Source: JBHHYN01 sp046757565 (GTDB lineage: Bacteria > Pseudomonadota > Gammaproteobacteria > Eutrophobiales > Eutrophobiaceae). Taken from it: DNA of 18,834 bases. The notes beneath the pieces are model-generated. The model was not told the DNA's origin. It saw only the letters and a list, made by a program, of their open reading frames with translations, and made no database searches. The translations under genes were made by a program, and so were the position numbers. The stretch's first letter is position 1; each line of letters opens with the position of its first letter. The stretch covers positions 1 through 18,834 of the forward strand of contig JBHHYN010000047.1 in NCBI GenBank assembly GCA_046757565.1. The letters run 5' to 3'. This document shows, in pieces, positions 1 to 7,504 of the stretch.

Positions 1-1107
1 GTTGTTATTGCCGGTGGTATGCTGGGTGCCGCCCATACACCAGATAAAGGTACCCGGCCGGTGCTGAGCCATGATCCGGGCCGCCTCCCGCACCAGATCC
101 TCGCGCACACCGCTGACACGTTCCACCTCGTCCGGCCGCCATCTGGCGACCTCCGCACGGATCTGGTCCATGCCATAGACACGCTGTTGGATAAACTCCT
201 TGTCCTCCCAGCCGTTTTCGAATATGTGCCAGAGCATTCCCCAGGTAAACGCCACGTCACTGCCCGGGCGCAGGCGGATATAGAGATCAGCGTGCGCAGC
301 GGTGCGGGTAAAACGGGGGTCAATCACGATCAGGGGGGCGTTATTGCGCTCCTTGGCCCGAAAGATATGCAACATCGACACCGGGTGCGCCTCCGCCGGA
401 TTGCCACCGATAATCAGGATCGCCTTGCTGTTGTGGATGTCATTGTAGGAGTTGGTCATCGCCCCATAACCCCAGGTGTTGGCGACACCGGCGACCGTGG
501 TGGAATGGCAGATGCGTGCCTGGTGATCGACATTATTCGTCCCCCACAGTGCGGCAAACTTGCGGAACAGGTAGGCCTGCTCGTTGCTGTGCTTGGCCGA
601 GCCCAGCCAGTAGACGGAATCGGGACCGGAGCGTTCGCGAATCGCCAGTAACTGTTTGCTGATTTCATCGATGGCCGCATCCCACGGGACGCGGGTCCAT
701 TTGCCATTCACCAGTTTGGTGGGATATTTCAGGCGCCGTTCGCCGTGACCGTGCTCACGTACGGATGCCCCCTTGGCGCAATGCGCTCCCATGTTAAACG
801 GATGGTCCATGGCCGGTTCCTGGCCGATCCATACACCGTTCCGGACCTCCGCTATCACCCCGCAGCCGACCGAACAGTGAGTACAGATACCGCGTTTGAT
901 ATCGATCTTGCTGTCCGCGATGGTTCCGGGTGTAGCCGCTTCCGCTTTGCGCATCAGCAACGGCGTCATCACTGATGCCACAGCGCTGCCGCCTGCAGCC
1001 AGGCCGGATTTGCGTAGAAATTCACGGCGGCTGAGTGCATGACCCAGCGCAGTTTTATTGGGGCGGCCCTCTACCGCTACTGCATCACTCTTCTTGATTA
1101 ACTTCAT
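1..1107 (-). CDS. fdhA: Formate dehydrogenase catalytic alpha subunit, Tat-exported, Cys-type (3' part outside window)
   Basis: Molybdopterin oxidoreductase that oxidises formate to CO2, probably in the periplasm. The first 369 residues are visible; the gene continues past base 1. An N-terminal twin-arginine signal (SRREFLRK, R27-R28) is followed by a hydrophobic Ala/Gly stretch. A 4Fe-4S site follows: C75-x2-C78-x3-C82 and C110, with the usual Lys two residues after C110. The motif ARICHSTTVAG puts Cys200-His201 where E. coli FdnG has selenocysteine-His; the codon is TGC, so this is a Cys enzyme and needs no Sec machinery. Downstream blocks such as GGNPAEAHP and VIDPRFTRTA are typical of FDH. 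The start is supported by GGAG about 8 nt upstream. It is the last visible gene of the minus-strand operon after the Tat peptide and chaperone genes; beta and gamma subunits would lie to the left. Family assignment is firm; whether Mo or W is used cannot be read. Confidence 0.95.
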   Translation of the reverse strand, partial: MKLIKKSDAVAVEGRPNKTALGHALSRREFLRKSGLAAGGSAVASVMTPLLMRKAEAATPGTIADSKIDIKRGICTHCSVGCGVIAEVRNGVWIGQEPAMDHPFNMGAHCAKGASVREHGHGERRLKYPTKLVNGKWTRVPWDAAIDEISKQLLAIRERSGPDSVYWLGSAKHSNEQAYLFRKFAALWGTNNVDHQARICHSTTVAGVANTWGYGAMTNSYNDIHNSKAILIIGGNPAEAHPVSMLHIFRAKERNNAPLIVIDPRFTRTAAHADLYIRLRPGSDVAFTWGMLWHIFENGWEDKEFIQQRVYGMDQIRAEVARWRPDEVERVSGVREDLVREAARIMAQHRPGTFIWCMGGTQHTTGNNN

Positions 1108-1159
1108 GACCTGCTCTCCGTTGAATGACGAGTTCCCGATAAAAAAGAAACAGGGCGAG

Positions 1160-1360
1160 TCAAAATTTTGCGCTCTGATAGTAAGCGCGCACGTGGGCCG
1201 ATTCCCGATAACCCTTTGCCTGCCCGGGGGACTCAGCCGTTGTGGACGGCTCTTCGGCGTCGGCCTGCCTGGTTACTGCCGTCACAGCGGTTGCCCCGCC
1301 CATTGCCAGGATGCCTTTGAGGAATTCGCGTCTTTTGACTTTTTTCGCTTTTGTGTGCAT
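1160..1360 (-). CDS. Small formate-dehydrogenase-region twin-arginine protein
   Basis: A 66-residue protein of the kind annotated as 'formate dehydrogenase region TAT target'. It begins MHTKAKKVKRREFLKG, with a twin-arginine signal (R10-R11) and a short hydrophobic segment (ILAMGGATAVTAV), and ends in about 30 polar residues including a Tyr pair. An upstream in-frame Met would give 82 residues but would overlap the chaperone gene. I chose the ATG at 1360 because GAGG lies 8 nt before it and the Tat signal is then N-terminal. It sits between the TorD-type chaperone and fdhA, the usual place for this family. The role is unknown; a small exported partner or assembly factor of FDH is an inference from context. 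Confidence 0.85.
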   Translation of the reverse strand: MHTKAKKVKRREFLKGILAMGGATAVTAVTRQADAEEPSTTAESPGQAKGYRESAHVRAYYQSAKF

Positions 1361-1391
1361 GACCTTGACCTCAACTGTTCGTGTGTAACGT

Positions 1392-1994
1392 TTATGGTTC
1401 CATTGCAAGATACTCTTTTTCCACGTCCAGGAAGCTCAATCCCAGACTCCCGACACTGCGGTAAAAGTTTGCCTGCTTGGCCTTGACCAGATCGGAAAAA
1501 AAATCAGCAGCCCAGGGAATGATGTGGTCCAGAAAAAAACGGCGCTGTATCTCCCAGGTGTACTCCTCCGGCTGGCCAATCAACATTGCCATCGCTTCGC
1601 AAATCGAGGCTATATGATCTTCGGGTTCCACTGTAGTCTCACGGCGGGCGATGCCGAGGCGCGCCAGATCCCGGCGCAGCCGGGCCAGTGGTTTTTCCAT
1701 CAGGAATCCTGTGAGGTACCAGGAACCGTACGGGACCAGTTCGCCCCGGCCCAGACCGATGAAGAGTTGCTGATATTCATCCTGCAGGGCGCTGCCGCTG
1801 CAGCGCAGGCTTGCCTGTTTGAGGTGTTGCCAGGCCGTCGTCATGAGGCCCTGATCCGCATCAGCCTCCTCGATCTGTTGCAACCGTTCCAGCAACTCCT
1901 CTCCGGGGGGCCGGGCCAGCAACGCAGCAAGCAGGCTATAGACATTTGCCCGCAGTTGGTTATCACCCTCAATCTGGACGCACTCGCCGGTCAT
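1392..1994 (-). CDS. TorD/DmsD-family molybdoenzyme chaperone
   Basis: A 200-residue, all-helical chaperone of the TorD family, which binds the Tat signal and apo-form of a molybdoenzyme and holds it in the cytoplasm until Moco is inserted. Family hallmarks are EYQQLFIGLGRGELVPYGSWYLTG (residues 73-96, given here as its two ends EYQQLFIG and SWYLTG) and the EPEDHIA block at 123-129, equivalent to the E-x-DH(I/L) signature. The start is fixed by an in-frame TAG immediately upstream of the ATG. Ribosome entry is either from AGGGG about 15 nt upstream or by coupling to a possible small ORF whose TGA overlaps this ATG. Its position next to fdhA makes FDH the likely client. Confidence 0.9.
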   Translation of the reverse strand: MTGECVQIEGDNQLRANVYSLLAALLARPPGEELLERLQQIEEADADQGLMTTAWQHLKQASLRCSGSALQDEYQQLFIGLGRGELVPYGSWYLTGFLMEKPLARLRRDLARLGIARRETTVEPEDHIASICEAMAMLIGQPEEYTWEIQRRFFLDHIIPWAADFFSDLVKAKQANFYRSVGSLGLSFLDVEKEYLAMEP

Positions 1995-2161
1995 CTACGC
2001 AGGTTCAAAACCCCTCTTCGGTTACCTGATTTCTGATATAGCACCTGATTTATAGAGTCTAATACATGAAAAAAGTGCGGTTGTTCCGCCGACCAATTGT
2101 CGATTAAGCCGTCAGGAGAAATCGATAAACCAGCGGCGTCAATGATGATCAAGCCGACCAT
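1991..2161 (-). CDS. Possible 56-residue small protein between the ferredoxin-like and chaperone genes
   Basis: I do not recognise this ORF. It starts at an ATG that lies inside the last codons of the 4Fe-4S protein gene (whose stop is at 2139) and ends in a TGA that overlaps the chaperone ATG in an ATGA arrangement (1991-1994). It thus fills the otherwise unusually long 144-base gap in the operon. The peptide begins MVGLIIIDAAGLSISPDGLI, includes a Trp and a mixed polar middle, and ends in a basic tail. No clear Shine-Dalgarno precedes the ATG, so translation would rely on coupling. Rare Arg codons (CGA, AGA) occur near the end. It may be a chance open frame. Confidence 0.35.
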   Translation of the reverse strand: MVGLIIIDAAGLSISPDGLIDNWSAEQPHFFHVLDSINQVLYQKSGNRRGVLNLRR

Positions 2162-3857
2162 TTTCGTTAAACATATCTTTGACACGGCAATCTTCACACA
2201 TCTGTAACCGTCTGAGGACCGCCTCATCCCGATACATCCAGTGACCGGCAAGCTTTTCACTCATCCTGTCGAGCATACGTTTGGATGCAAAAGGCCTGCC
2301 GCAGGCAATACAATGGCCCGCTGTCTCTTCAAGCAGTACGCGCGGCCTGTTTGCCGCCTCATAATCATAAAGATAACGGCACGCCAATGTTATGGCATCT
2401 TCAGGGCAGACATTGCTGCATAGACCACACTGAACGCAGTTCCCCTCCAGGAAACTGAGCCTTGGCTGATCGACGGCATCGTACAAGGCGGACACGGGAC
2501 AGGCGGCCACGCAACTCATACACAGGGTACAACTGCCGTGGTCTACCCGTATTTCGCCGAATGGCGAACCCTGGGGCAACAGCGAAACTTCCTTTGGGTA
2601 TGGCGCCTGTTGATAGAGATGATCCAGGGAAAAATGGATGGTTTTGCGTTTTTCGAACGGGGCAAAGCCCGCCGGATCATTGACGGGCCCATCTTCCCCT
2701 GGTCCGGGTTCCGGCAAGGTAAATTGACCCTGATTGATTTTATAAAAACGCAGACGATCAGCGGAATAGCCCAAGGCTTCCAGGAGAGTGTGCGCCACGG
2801 AAAACTGGCGGTCCAGTTCCGTTACAATGCTCTGCGGCGTCCCTTCGCCGATCAACAAGGCAATGGAACCCGCCCCCCAGGCCAACGCCGCTAACCAGGC
2901 ATCCATACCGACCGAACCGATATCTTCAACGGCCACCGGGATCAGGTTATCGGGCAATCTGGCCCCTTTAGCAAATAATACATCCATCCCTTTGCCGTCA
3001 TAGATCATCAGATCCGGCCGCGCCCCCCCCTCTTCACGATAGGCATTCAGCAGCTCCCTGATCATACCCAGCCATTCATGAGTGGGTGGATAGTCGTAAG
3101 AGAGTGCACCGGTTGGACAGGCCACAGTACAGATCCCACAGCCCTGGCATAACGAGGTATTCAGATCTATCCTGTCAACGTTGGAAGTGAGCGCCACTGC
3201 CGGGCAGCATTCAAGGCAACGCCTGCAACCCGTTAACCCCTTGCCGCCATGGGCGCAGAGTTCAAACCGATACCTGATATAAACGGGCTTCTCAAACTCA
3301 CCAATCATCCCCGGGATCTCCAACAATACGGATCGCAGGCTTTCCGGGTTATTACCCGGCGCATAATAGCCTGGAGGCAACACCTCTTGCTGCAGAAACG
3401 GTTGAGGTCCCAGATCGAGTATCAGGTCAAAAAAATCCGTGCCTGCGCCGCCAGACCGGGCAGGATTAACACTTCCCCCCGGACAGCTCGCCGTCACCGT
3501 GAAATGGCCGAGAAAACCGCTGACAGCCGATAACTCGCCGGCAATTACGGTAACCCTTTTTGTCGACAGTTTATGGGAAATCAGCCGGTCACGACCGTCC
3601 GCTTCCACACTGCCAAGCAAAACCGTGCCGTGCAATCCGGACTCTGCCAGTCCCCTGGCGATATCGATGGCCCGATCCCTATCCACATCCTGGTGTAATG
3701 GATCGACGATTAGCAAATTCCCGGCAGATCGATATGAGATAACGGAACTATTTGTCCACTCTCTTTGCTGAATGTTTTGCCATGCCCGCCTGCGGGCACT
3801 GCCATTTGCTGTGTCACTGGTTAATTTATGCAGCAGATTATTTATGTTTTCCGCCAT
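2139..3857 (-). CDS. Multi-cluster 4Fe-4S protein of the formate dehydrogenase operon
   Basis: A 572-residue cytoplasmic iron-sulfur protein (no signal peptide). The N-terminal 190 residues have no motif I can name. Two ferredoxin-type regions follow: C211-x2-C214-x2-C217-C218-P (with C201 nearby) plus C237-x2-C240-x2-C243-x3-C247-P, then, after a linker of about 190 residues, C443-x2-C446-x2-C449-x3-C453-P plus C474-x2-C477-x2-C480-x3-C484-P. This gives up to four 4Fe-4S clusters. The C-terminus holds two further CxxC pairs (C516/C519 and C554/C557), which look like a zinc-ribbon or extra metal site. As first gene of the FDH operon it is likely an electron carrier or an FDH assembly factor; similar proteins accompany Shewanella- and Campylobacter-type FDH clusters, as I recall. 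The start at 3857 has only a weak ribosome site. Confidence 0.85.
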   Translation of the reverse strand: MAENINNLLHKLTSDTANGSARRRAWQNIQQREWTNSSVISYRSAGNLLIVDPLHQDVDRDRAIDIARGLAESGLHGTVLLGSVEADGRDRLISHKLSTKRVTVIAGELSAVSGFLGHFTVTASCPGGSVNPARSGGAGTDFFDLILDLGPQPFLQQEVLPPGYYAPGNNPESLRSVLLEIPGMIGEFEKPVYIRYRFELCAHGGKGLTGCRRCLECCPAVALTSNVDRIDLNTSLCQGCGICTVACPTGALSYDYPPTHEWLGMIRELLNAYREEGGARPDLMIYDGKGMDVLFAKGARLPDNLIPVAVEDIGSVGMDAWLAALAWGAGSIALLIGEGTPQSIVTELDRQFSVAHTLLEALGYSADRLRFYKINQGQFTLPEPGPGEDGPVNDPAGFAPFEKRKTIHFSLDHLYQQAPYPKEVSLLPQGSPFGEIRVDHGSCTLCMSCVAACPVSALYDAVDQPRLSFLEGNCVQCGLCSNVCPEDAITLACRYLYDYEAANRPRVLLEETAGHCIACGRPFASKRMLDRMSEKLAGHWMYRDEAVLRRLQMCEDCRVKDMFNENGRLDHH

Positions 3858-3963
3858 CAGCTGTCGTATTTACCTATATTAAATATCAGCTTACGCCCTT
3901 CTCATGATTTTCACAAAATTGACATTTCCCTGAATTTTACCGTTATACTGTTTCAATATGAGC

Positions 3964-3977
3964 TTGACCACAATCAA
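3964..3977. promoter_or_regulatory. FNR/ANR-type binding site in the divergent FDH/moaA region
   Basis: The sequence TTGAC-CACA-ATCAA matches the FNR consensus TTGAT-N4-ATCAA at 9 of 10 positions. It lies 77 bases before moaA and 107 bases before the 4Fe-4S gene. A minus-strand -10-like TAAAAT (complement of 3934-3939) would put the box centre near -43, close to the -41.5 of class II FNR activation, so the FDH operon is the better candidate target. On the plus side the box would centre near -52, which is atypical. Confidence 0.55.
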
Positions 3978-3987
3978 TACAGTAATT

Positions 3988-4016
3988 TTGAGCCGATTCC
4001 CGTGTCTGCGTAAAAT
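3988..4016 (+). promoter_or_regulatory. Candidate sigma70 promoter for moaA-fdhD
   Basis: TTGAGC (3988-3993), a 17-base spacer, then TAAAAT (4011-4016). This predicts a start near 4023 and a short leader of about 19 bases to the ATG at 4042. A second possibility further upstream is a perfect TTGACA at 3919-3924 with TATACT at 3944-3949, but its spacer is 19 bases. Pattern matching only. Confidence 0.4.
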
Positions 4017-4041
4017 CATTCACGCATGAAAAAAACACTTA

Positions 4042-5097
4042 ATGAGTACAGGGTTTTTCAGACAAGTTGAAACTCACGAACTAATGGACGTAACCACTAA
4101 AAACCTGCCGGAAAAACTCGTTGATCGTTTCGGGCGCACGGTCAACTACCTCCGGATTTCGGTGACGGATCGCTGCGATTTCCGCTGCGTCTATTGCATG
4201 GAAGAAGAGATGACGTTTGTACCACGAACGCAACTGCTGACCCTTGAAGAACTTGCTACCATCGCCCGGGCCTTCACCGAACTGGGTGTGACGAAAATCA
4301 GGATAACGGGTGGTGAGCCCTTGATCCGCCGCAATATCATCAAGTTATACGAGGATATTGGCCGCTTACCGGGTCTGAAAGAACTGGTGACTACCACTAA
4401 TGGCTCACAACTGCCGAAGCTGGCAAAAAAGCTGAAACAGGCCGGGGTAAAACGTATCAATATCAGCCTGGACTCCCTCGATCCCGCCAGATTCCGCCGC
4501 ATTACCCGGGTAGGGGAACTCGACAAGGTCCTGGCGGGGATAGATGCGGCCCTGGCGGTGGGATTCGAAAAGGTCAAAATCAACGCGGTTATCCTGAAAA
4601 ACCGCAATCACGATGAGGTCATCGATCTGGTGCGTTTTGCCGGTGATCGTGGCATGGACATCAGTTTTATTGAAGAGATGCCGCTGGGTTTCAACGACGA
4701 CCATGACCGTAACGAAGCCTACTACTCCAGCGATCGGATCCGGGAGGATTTGCAGAGTTGCTTCCACCTGATCCCCACCACGGAAACGACAGGGGGACCT
4801 TCCCGTTATTACCGGCTTGCTGAAACGGGCACCCGTGTCGGGTTTATCTCCCCCCATAGCCATAACTTCTGCGATGACTGCAACCGTGTGCGCCTGACCT
4901 GTGAGGGCCGGCTGCTTTTGTGTCTGGGTCAGGAACACTCCGTTGACCTGCGCCATGTTATCCGCAGCCATCCAGGCGATATGGAAAAACTGAAACAATC
5001 AATACGCGACTCCATGCCTATCAAACCGAAGGGACACGAGTTTGACCTCCAGGCCAGACCCGTCATCTTACGGCACATGAATCTGACCGGCGGTTAA
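4042..5097 (+). CDS. moaA: GTP 3',8-cyclase MoaA (radical SAM, first step of Moco synthesis)
   Basis: Converts GTP to 3',8-cyclo-7,8-dihydro-GTP, which MoaC then rearranges to cyclic pyranopterin monophosphate. The radical SAM cluster motif C-x3-C-x2-C is seen in RCDFRCVYC, followed by the ITGGEPL SAM-binding block. A second C-terminal 4Fe-4S site reads C-x2-C-x13-C (starting NFCDDCNRVRLTC), and the protein ends in the Gly-Gly tail (MNLTGG) required in MoaA. All key parts are intact. The 351-residue form is slightly long; an internal ATG at 4084 gives 337 residues, nearer the family norm, and neither start has a clear ribosome site. It is followed by fdhD after 7 bases and diverges from the FDH operon. 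Confidence 0.95.
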   Translation: MSTGFFRQVETHELMDVTTKNLPEKLVDRFGRTVNYLRISVTDRCDFRCVYCMEEEMTFVPRTQLLTLEELATIARAFTELGVTKIRITGGEPLIRRNIIKLYEDIGRLPGLKELVTTTNGSQLPKLAKKLKQAGVKRINISLDSLDPARFRRITRVGELDKVLAGIDAALAVGFEKVKINAVILKNRNHDEVIDLVRFAGDRGMDISFIEEMPLGFNDDHDRNEAYYSSDRIREDLQSCFHLIPTTETTGGPSRYYRLAETGTRVGFISPHSHNFCDDCNRVRLTCEGRLLLCLGQEHSVDLRHVIRSHPGDMEKLKQSIRDSMPIKPKGHEFDLQARPVILRHMNLTGG

Positions 5098-5104
5098 TCG
5101 CTCT

Positions 5105-5968
5105 ATGTCCTCCTCCTACCGCCCGGAACTGACCGATACCGGGTTGGCCCCGACCGTTGCCGTTATTGCTGTGGATGAATATCAAAACAGCCGGGAAATG
5201 CATATTGCGGATGAACAACCACTGACCATTTATATCGATAGTCATGAAATCGTCACCCTGATGACCCTGGGGACCTATCCTGAACTGCTGACCCTGGGTT
5301 ACATCAAGAACCAGGGGCTTATCGATGACCTGGAAGAGATTAAATCCATTCAGGTCGACTGGGAAGTGCATGCAGCAGCCGTGACCACATTCACCGACAA
5401 AGACGACTGGCAGGAAAAACTGGGGCCCAGGATTGTCACCACCGGCTGCGGCCAGGGCACGGTATTCGGCAATATCATGGAACAACTGGAAGGTGTTGAA
5501 TTAACGCCACTGAAACTGAAACAATCGGGGATTTATGCCCTGTTAAAAAACCTCAACGCCTACAACGAGGTGTATAAAAACGCCGGGGCCGTACATGGCT
5601 GTGCACTCTGTCAAGGCACAGAGATCATGATGTTTATCGAGGATGTGGGCCGCCATAATGCGGTGGATGCCATTGCCGGAAAGATGTGGCTGGAAGCGAT
5701 AAGTGGCGAAGATAAGCTGTTTTATACAACCGGGCGTCTTACCTCGGAAATGGTGATAAAAGTCGCGCAAATGGGCATACCCGCCCTGCTGTCACGTTCC
5801 GGGATCACGCAAATGGGGCTGAAGCTGGCGCAGGATCTGGGGGTAACGATGCTGTCGAGGGCAAAAGGAAAACATTTCCTCATCTACAATGGCATGGAAA
5901 ATATCGAATTTGATGTGAACCTGCCACCAAAACTCGAAGTCGCCCATATCAGGACCTCAAAACAATAA
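5105..5968 (+). CDS. fdhD: FdhD, sulfur carrier required for formate dehydrogenase activity
   Basis: FdhD passes sulfur from the cysteine desulfurase IscS to the Mo atom of the bis-MGD cofactor before insertion in FDH. The 287-residue length fits. Conserved blocks are EDVGRHNAVD (about 179-188), TTGRLTSEMVIKVAQMGIP (208-226) and LLSRSG. The classical CxxC of E. coli FdhD (Cys121/Cys124, in GCGVCG) reads GCGQG here: the first Cys (C115) is kept but the second is Gly118. A different CxxC (C166-ALC169) lies about 50 residues on, at the E. coli GCTHAAAW block. Co-transcribed with moaA (7-base gap) and divergent from the FDH operon it presumably serves. Confidence 0.93.
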   Translation: MSSSYRPELTDTGLAPTVAVIAVDEYQNSREMHIADEQPLTIYIDSHEIVTLMTLGTYPELLTLGYIKNQGLIDDLEEIKSIQVDWEVHAAAVTTFTDKDDWQEKLGPRIVTTGCGQGTVFGNIMEQLEGVELTPLKLKQSGIYALLKNLNAYNEVYKNAGAVHGCALCQGTEIMMFIEDVGRHNAVDAIAGKMWLEAISGEDKLFYTTGRLTSEMVIKVAQMGIPALLSRSGITQMGLKLAQDLGVTMLSRAKGKHFLIYNGMENIEFDVNLPPKLEVAHIRTSKQ

Positions 5969-6026
5969 TGCACAATCAGCCCGATAACAATGCCATGTTC
6001 CCTTGTTACTTTCCACTTTTCACTTT

Positions 6027-6233
6027 TTATTCAAGAGCTATTTCACCATCGATGACCGCACGCAGATTGACTTCAGGGATATTCAGCACGACGTTCGCTT
6101 GCAGTGCTTCATTCCCGGCAATTTCTCCGGACGCAATGCCCTGTTGCACCGCCTTCTCAATTTCCCGTTGAGCTGTAATACCGACTCTCTTCAGGAATTT
6201 ACGTAATTCCATATTAAATCTGTCTTCATTCAT
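6027..6233 (-). CDS. Small DUF6494-type protein of unknown function
   Basis: A 68-residue, soluble, charged protein beginning MNEDRFNMELRKFLKRVGIT and continuing with a helical segment rich in Glu/Lys/Ala (QREIEKAVQQGIASGEIAG). It resembles what I know as DUF6494. The start is supported by GAGGAG about 9 bases upstream. It is convergent with fdhD (58 bases between stops) and divergent from mobA, so it is transcribed alone in the middle of the Moco group. It has no Cys and no membrane segment. Function is not known and I do not propose one. Confidence 0.75.
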   Translation of the reverse strand: MNEDRFNMELRKFLKRVGITAQREIEKAVQQGIASGEIAGNEALQANVVLNIPEVNLRAVIDGEIALE

Positions 6234-6325
6234 CAGCCTGTCTCCTCATAATAACCATGCATCACTAAAGGTTATACGCATACAACGCTTGCCTGAAAGC
6301 GCGGTATCCATCAAGATTTTAGCCA

Positions 6326-6937
6326 ATGAATCCAGTGACAACAGAAAAACCATGCATCACCGGAATAATCCTGGCGGGGGGTCAGGCCAGGCGTATGGGC
6401 GGCCGGGACAAAGGTCTCATCGAAATCGCCGGCAAACCCATGATCGAATATGTGATGGCCGGTCTCGGGCCCCAGGTCAAAACAATGATCATCAATGCCA
6501 ACCGGAATCTCAGTGCCTACCTGGATTACGGATTACCGGTGATTGCAGATGAATTTTCAGGTTTTAACGGCCCCCTGGCGGGGATGGCCAGCTGCATGCG
6601 GGTCGTTGACACGAAATTTATGGTATCCGTGCCCTGTGATTCACCTTTTCTGCCGTATGATCTGGTTGCAAGATTGTACAAAGGGTTGAAGGATGGCGAA
6701 GCTGATGTCAGCGTCGCCCATGATGGCAAACGTATGCAACCGGTTTTTTCATTATTAAAAACCGAACTATTGGATTCATTAACAGAATTCCTGAATCGGG
6801 ATGAACATAAAATTGACAAATGGTTTGACCGGCACAAGACGGTAACAACCGATTTTTCCGATCAACCTGAGACCTTTATGAATATCAATACACCCGAAGA
6901 TATCGGCGATGTTGAATCAAAACTTGTAAAACTATAG
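6326..6937 (+). CDS. mobA: Molybdenum cofactor guanylyltransferase MobA
   Basis: Adds GMP from GTP to Mo-molybdopterin to form the MGD cofactor used by DMSO-reductase-family enzymes such as the FDH alpha subunit at the left edge. The nucleotide-binding signature LAGGQARRMGGRDKGL occupies residues 16-31. The Mg-binding Asp lies in VPCDSPFLP, and HDGKRMQPVFSL and the C-terminal NINTPED block are typical. The length of 203 residues matches the family. The ribosome site is weak; the ATG at 6326 is the only in-frame start that keeps the whole signature without a long extension. mobB follows after 3 bases. Confidence 0.94.
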   Translation: MNPVTTEKPCITGIILAGGQARRMGGRDKGLIEIAGKPMIEYVMAGLGPQVKTMIINANRNLSAYLDYGLPVIADEFSGFNGPLAGMASCMRVVDTKFMVSVPCDSPFLPYDLVARLYKGLKDGEADVSVAHDGKRMQPVFSLLKTELLDSLTEFLNRDEHKIDKWFDRHKTVTTDFSDQPETFMNINTPEDIGDVESKLVKL

Positions 6938-6940
6938 ACA

Positions 6941-7492
6941 ATGATATCAATAGATATTCCATTAATTGGGATTGCCGCCTATAGCGGAACGGGAAAAACG
7001 ACCCTGCTTACCCGGTTAATATCAATATTTAAAGAGCGTGGCTTGAGGGTAGGTATTATTAAACATGCCCACCACACCTTCGAGATCGATTATCCGGGGA
7101 AAGACAGCTATGAATTACGCAAGGCCGGCGCCAGTCAGGTATTGATCGGTTCCAGTAAACGCTGGGCATTAATGGTTGATGCCGAGACAGATGCGGATAA
7201 ACAGTTACAACATCACATCAGTCATCTGGACCTTGACAGTCTCGATTTGATACTCGTTGAAGGCTTCAAACCGGAAGCCATTCCTAAAATAGAATTAAAC
7301 CGTGCCGATCTCGGGAAACCACTGCTTTTCCCCGATGATGAGACGATTATCGCCATCGCTACCGACTCGGAATTAAACATCCCGACATCACTTCCCGTGC
7401 TGGATCTCAATAAGCCCCGGCAAATTGCTGAATTTATCATTGACCGTTATTTCACTGACAATCAGAATAGTGCAATTGCCGATAACGAATAA
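6941..7492 (+). CDS. mobB: MobB, GTP-binding accessory protein of MGD synthesis
   Basis: P-loop GTPase thought to assist MobA in guanine dinucleotide attachment. The Walker A reads AYSGTGKTT (residues 13-21), with Ala where most P-loops have the first Gly. It is followed by the MobB blocks IIKHAHHTFEIDYPGKDSY and LRKAGASQVLIGS, and by LILVEGFK (Walker B-like). The length of 183 residues is normal. It lies 3 bases after mobA and 12 before moeA, so the three are almost surely one transcript. Confidence 0.93.
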   Translation: MISIDIPLIGIAAYSGTGKTTLLTRLISIFKERGLRVGIIKHAHHTFEIDYPGKDSYELRKAGASQVLIGSSKRWALMVDAETDADKQLQHHISHLDLDSLDLILVEGFKPEAIPKIELNRADLGKPLLFPDDETIIAIATDSELNIPTSLPVLDLNKPRQIAEFIIDRYFTDNQNSAIADNE

Positions 7493-7504
7493 TTTTCAGA
7501 ACCG

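Noticed and set aside
1361..1408. Longer start of the Tat peptide gene
   Set aside because: It would bury the twin-arginine motif and overlap the chaperone gene; the ATG at 1360 has a good ribosome site.
4405..4998. Long open frame (197 residues) opposite moaA
   Set aside because: It is antisense to conserved moaA coding sequence and shows no family motif; a shadow of codon bias.
5985..6008. TAACAA/TTGTTA stem after fdhD as a terminator
   Set aside because: The stem is short and AT-rich with a 12-base loop, and the following T tracts are interrupted.
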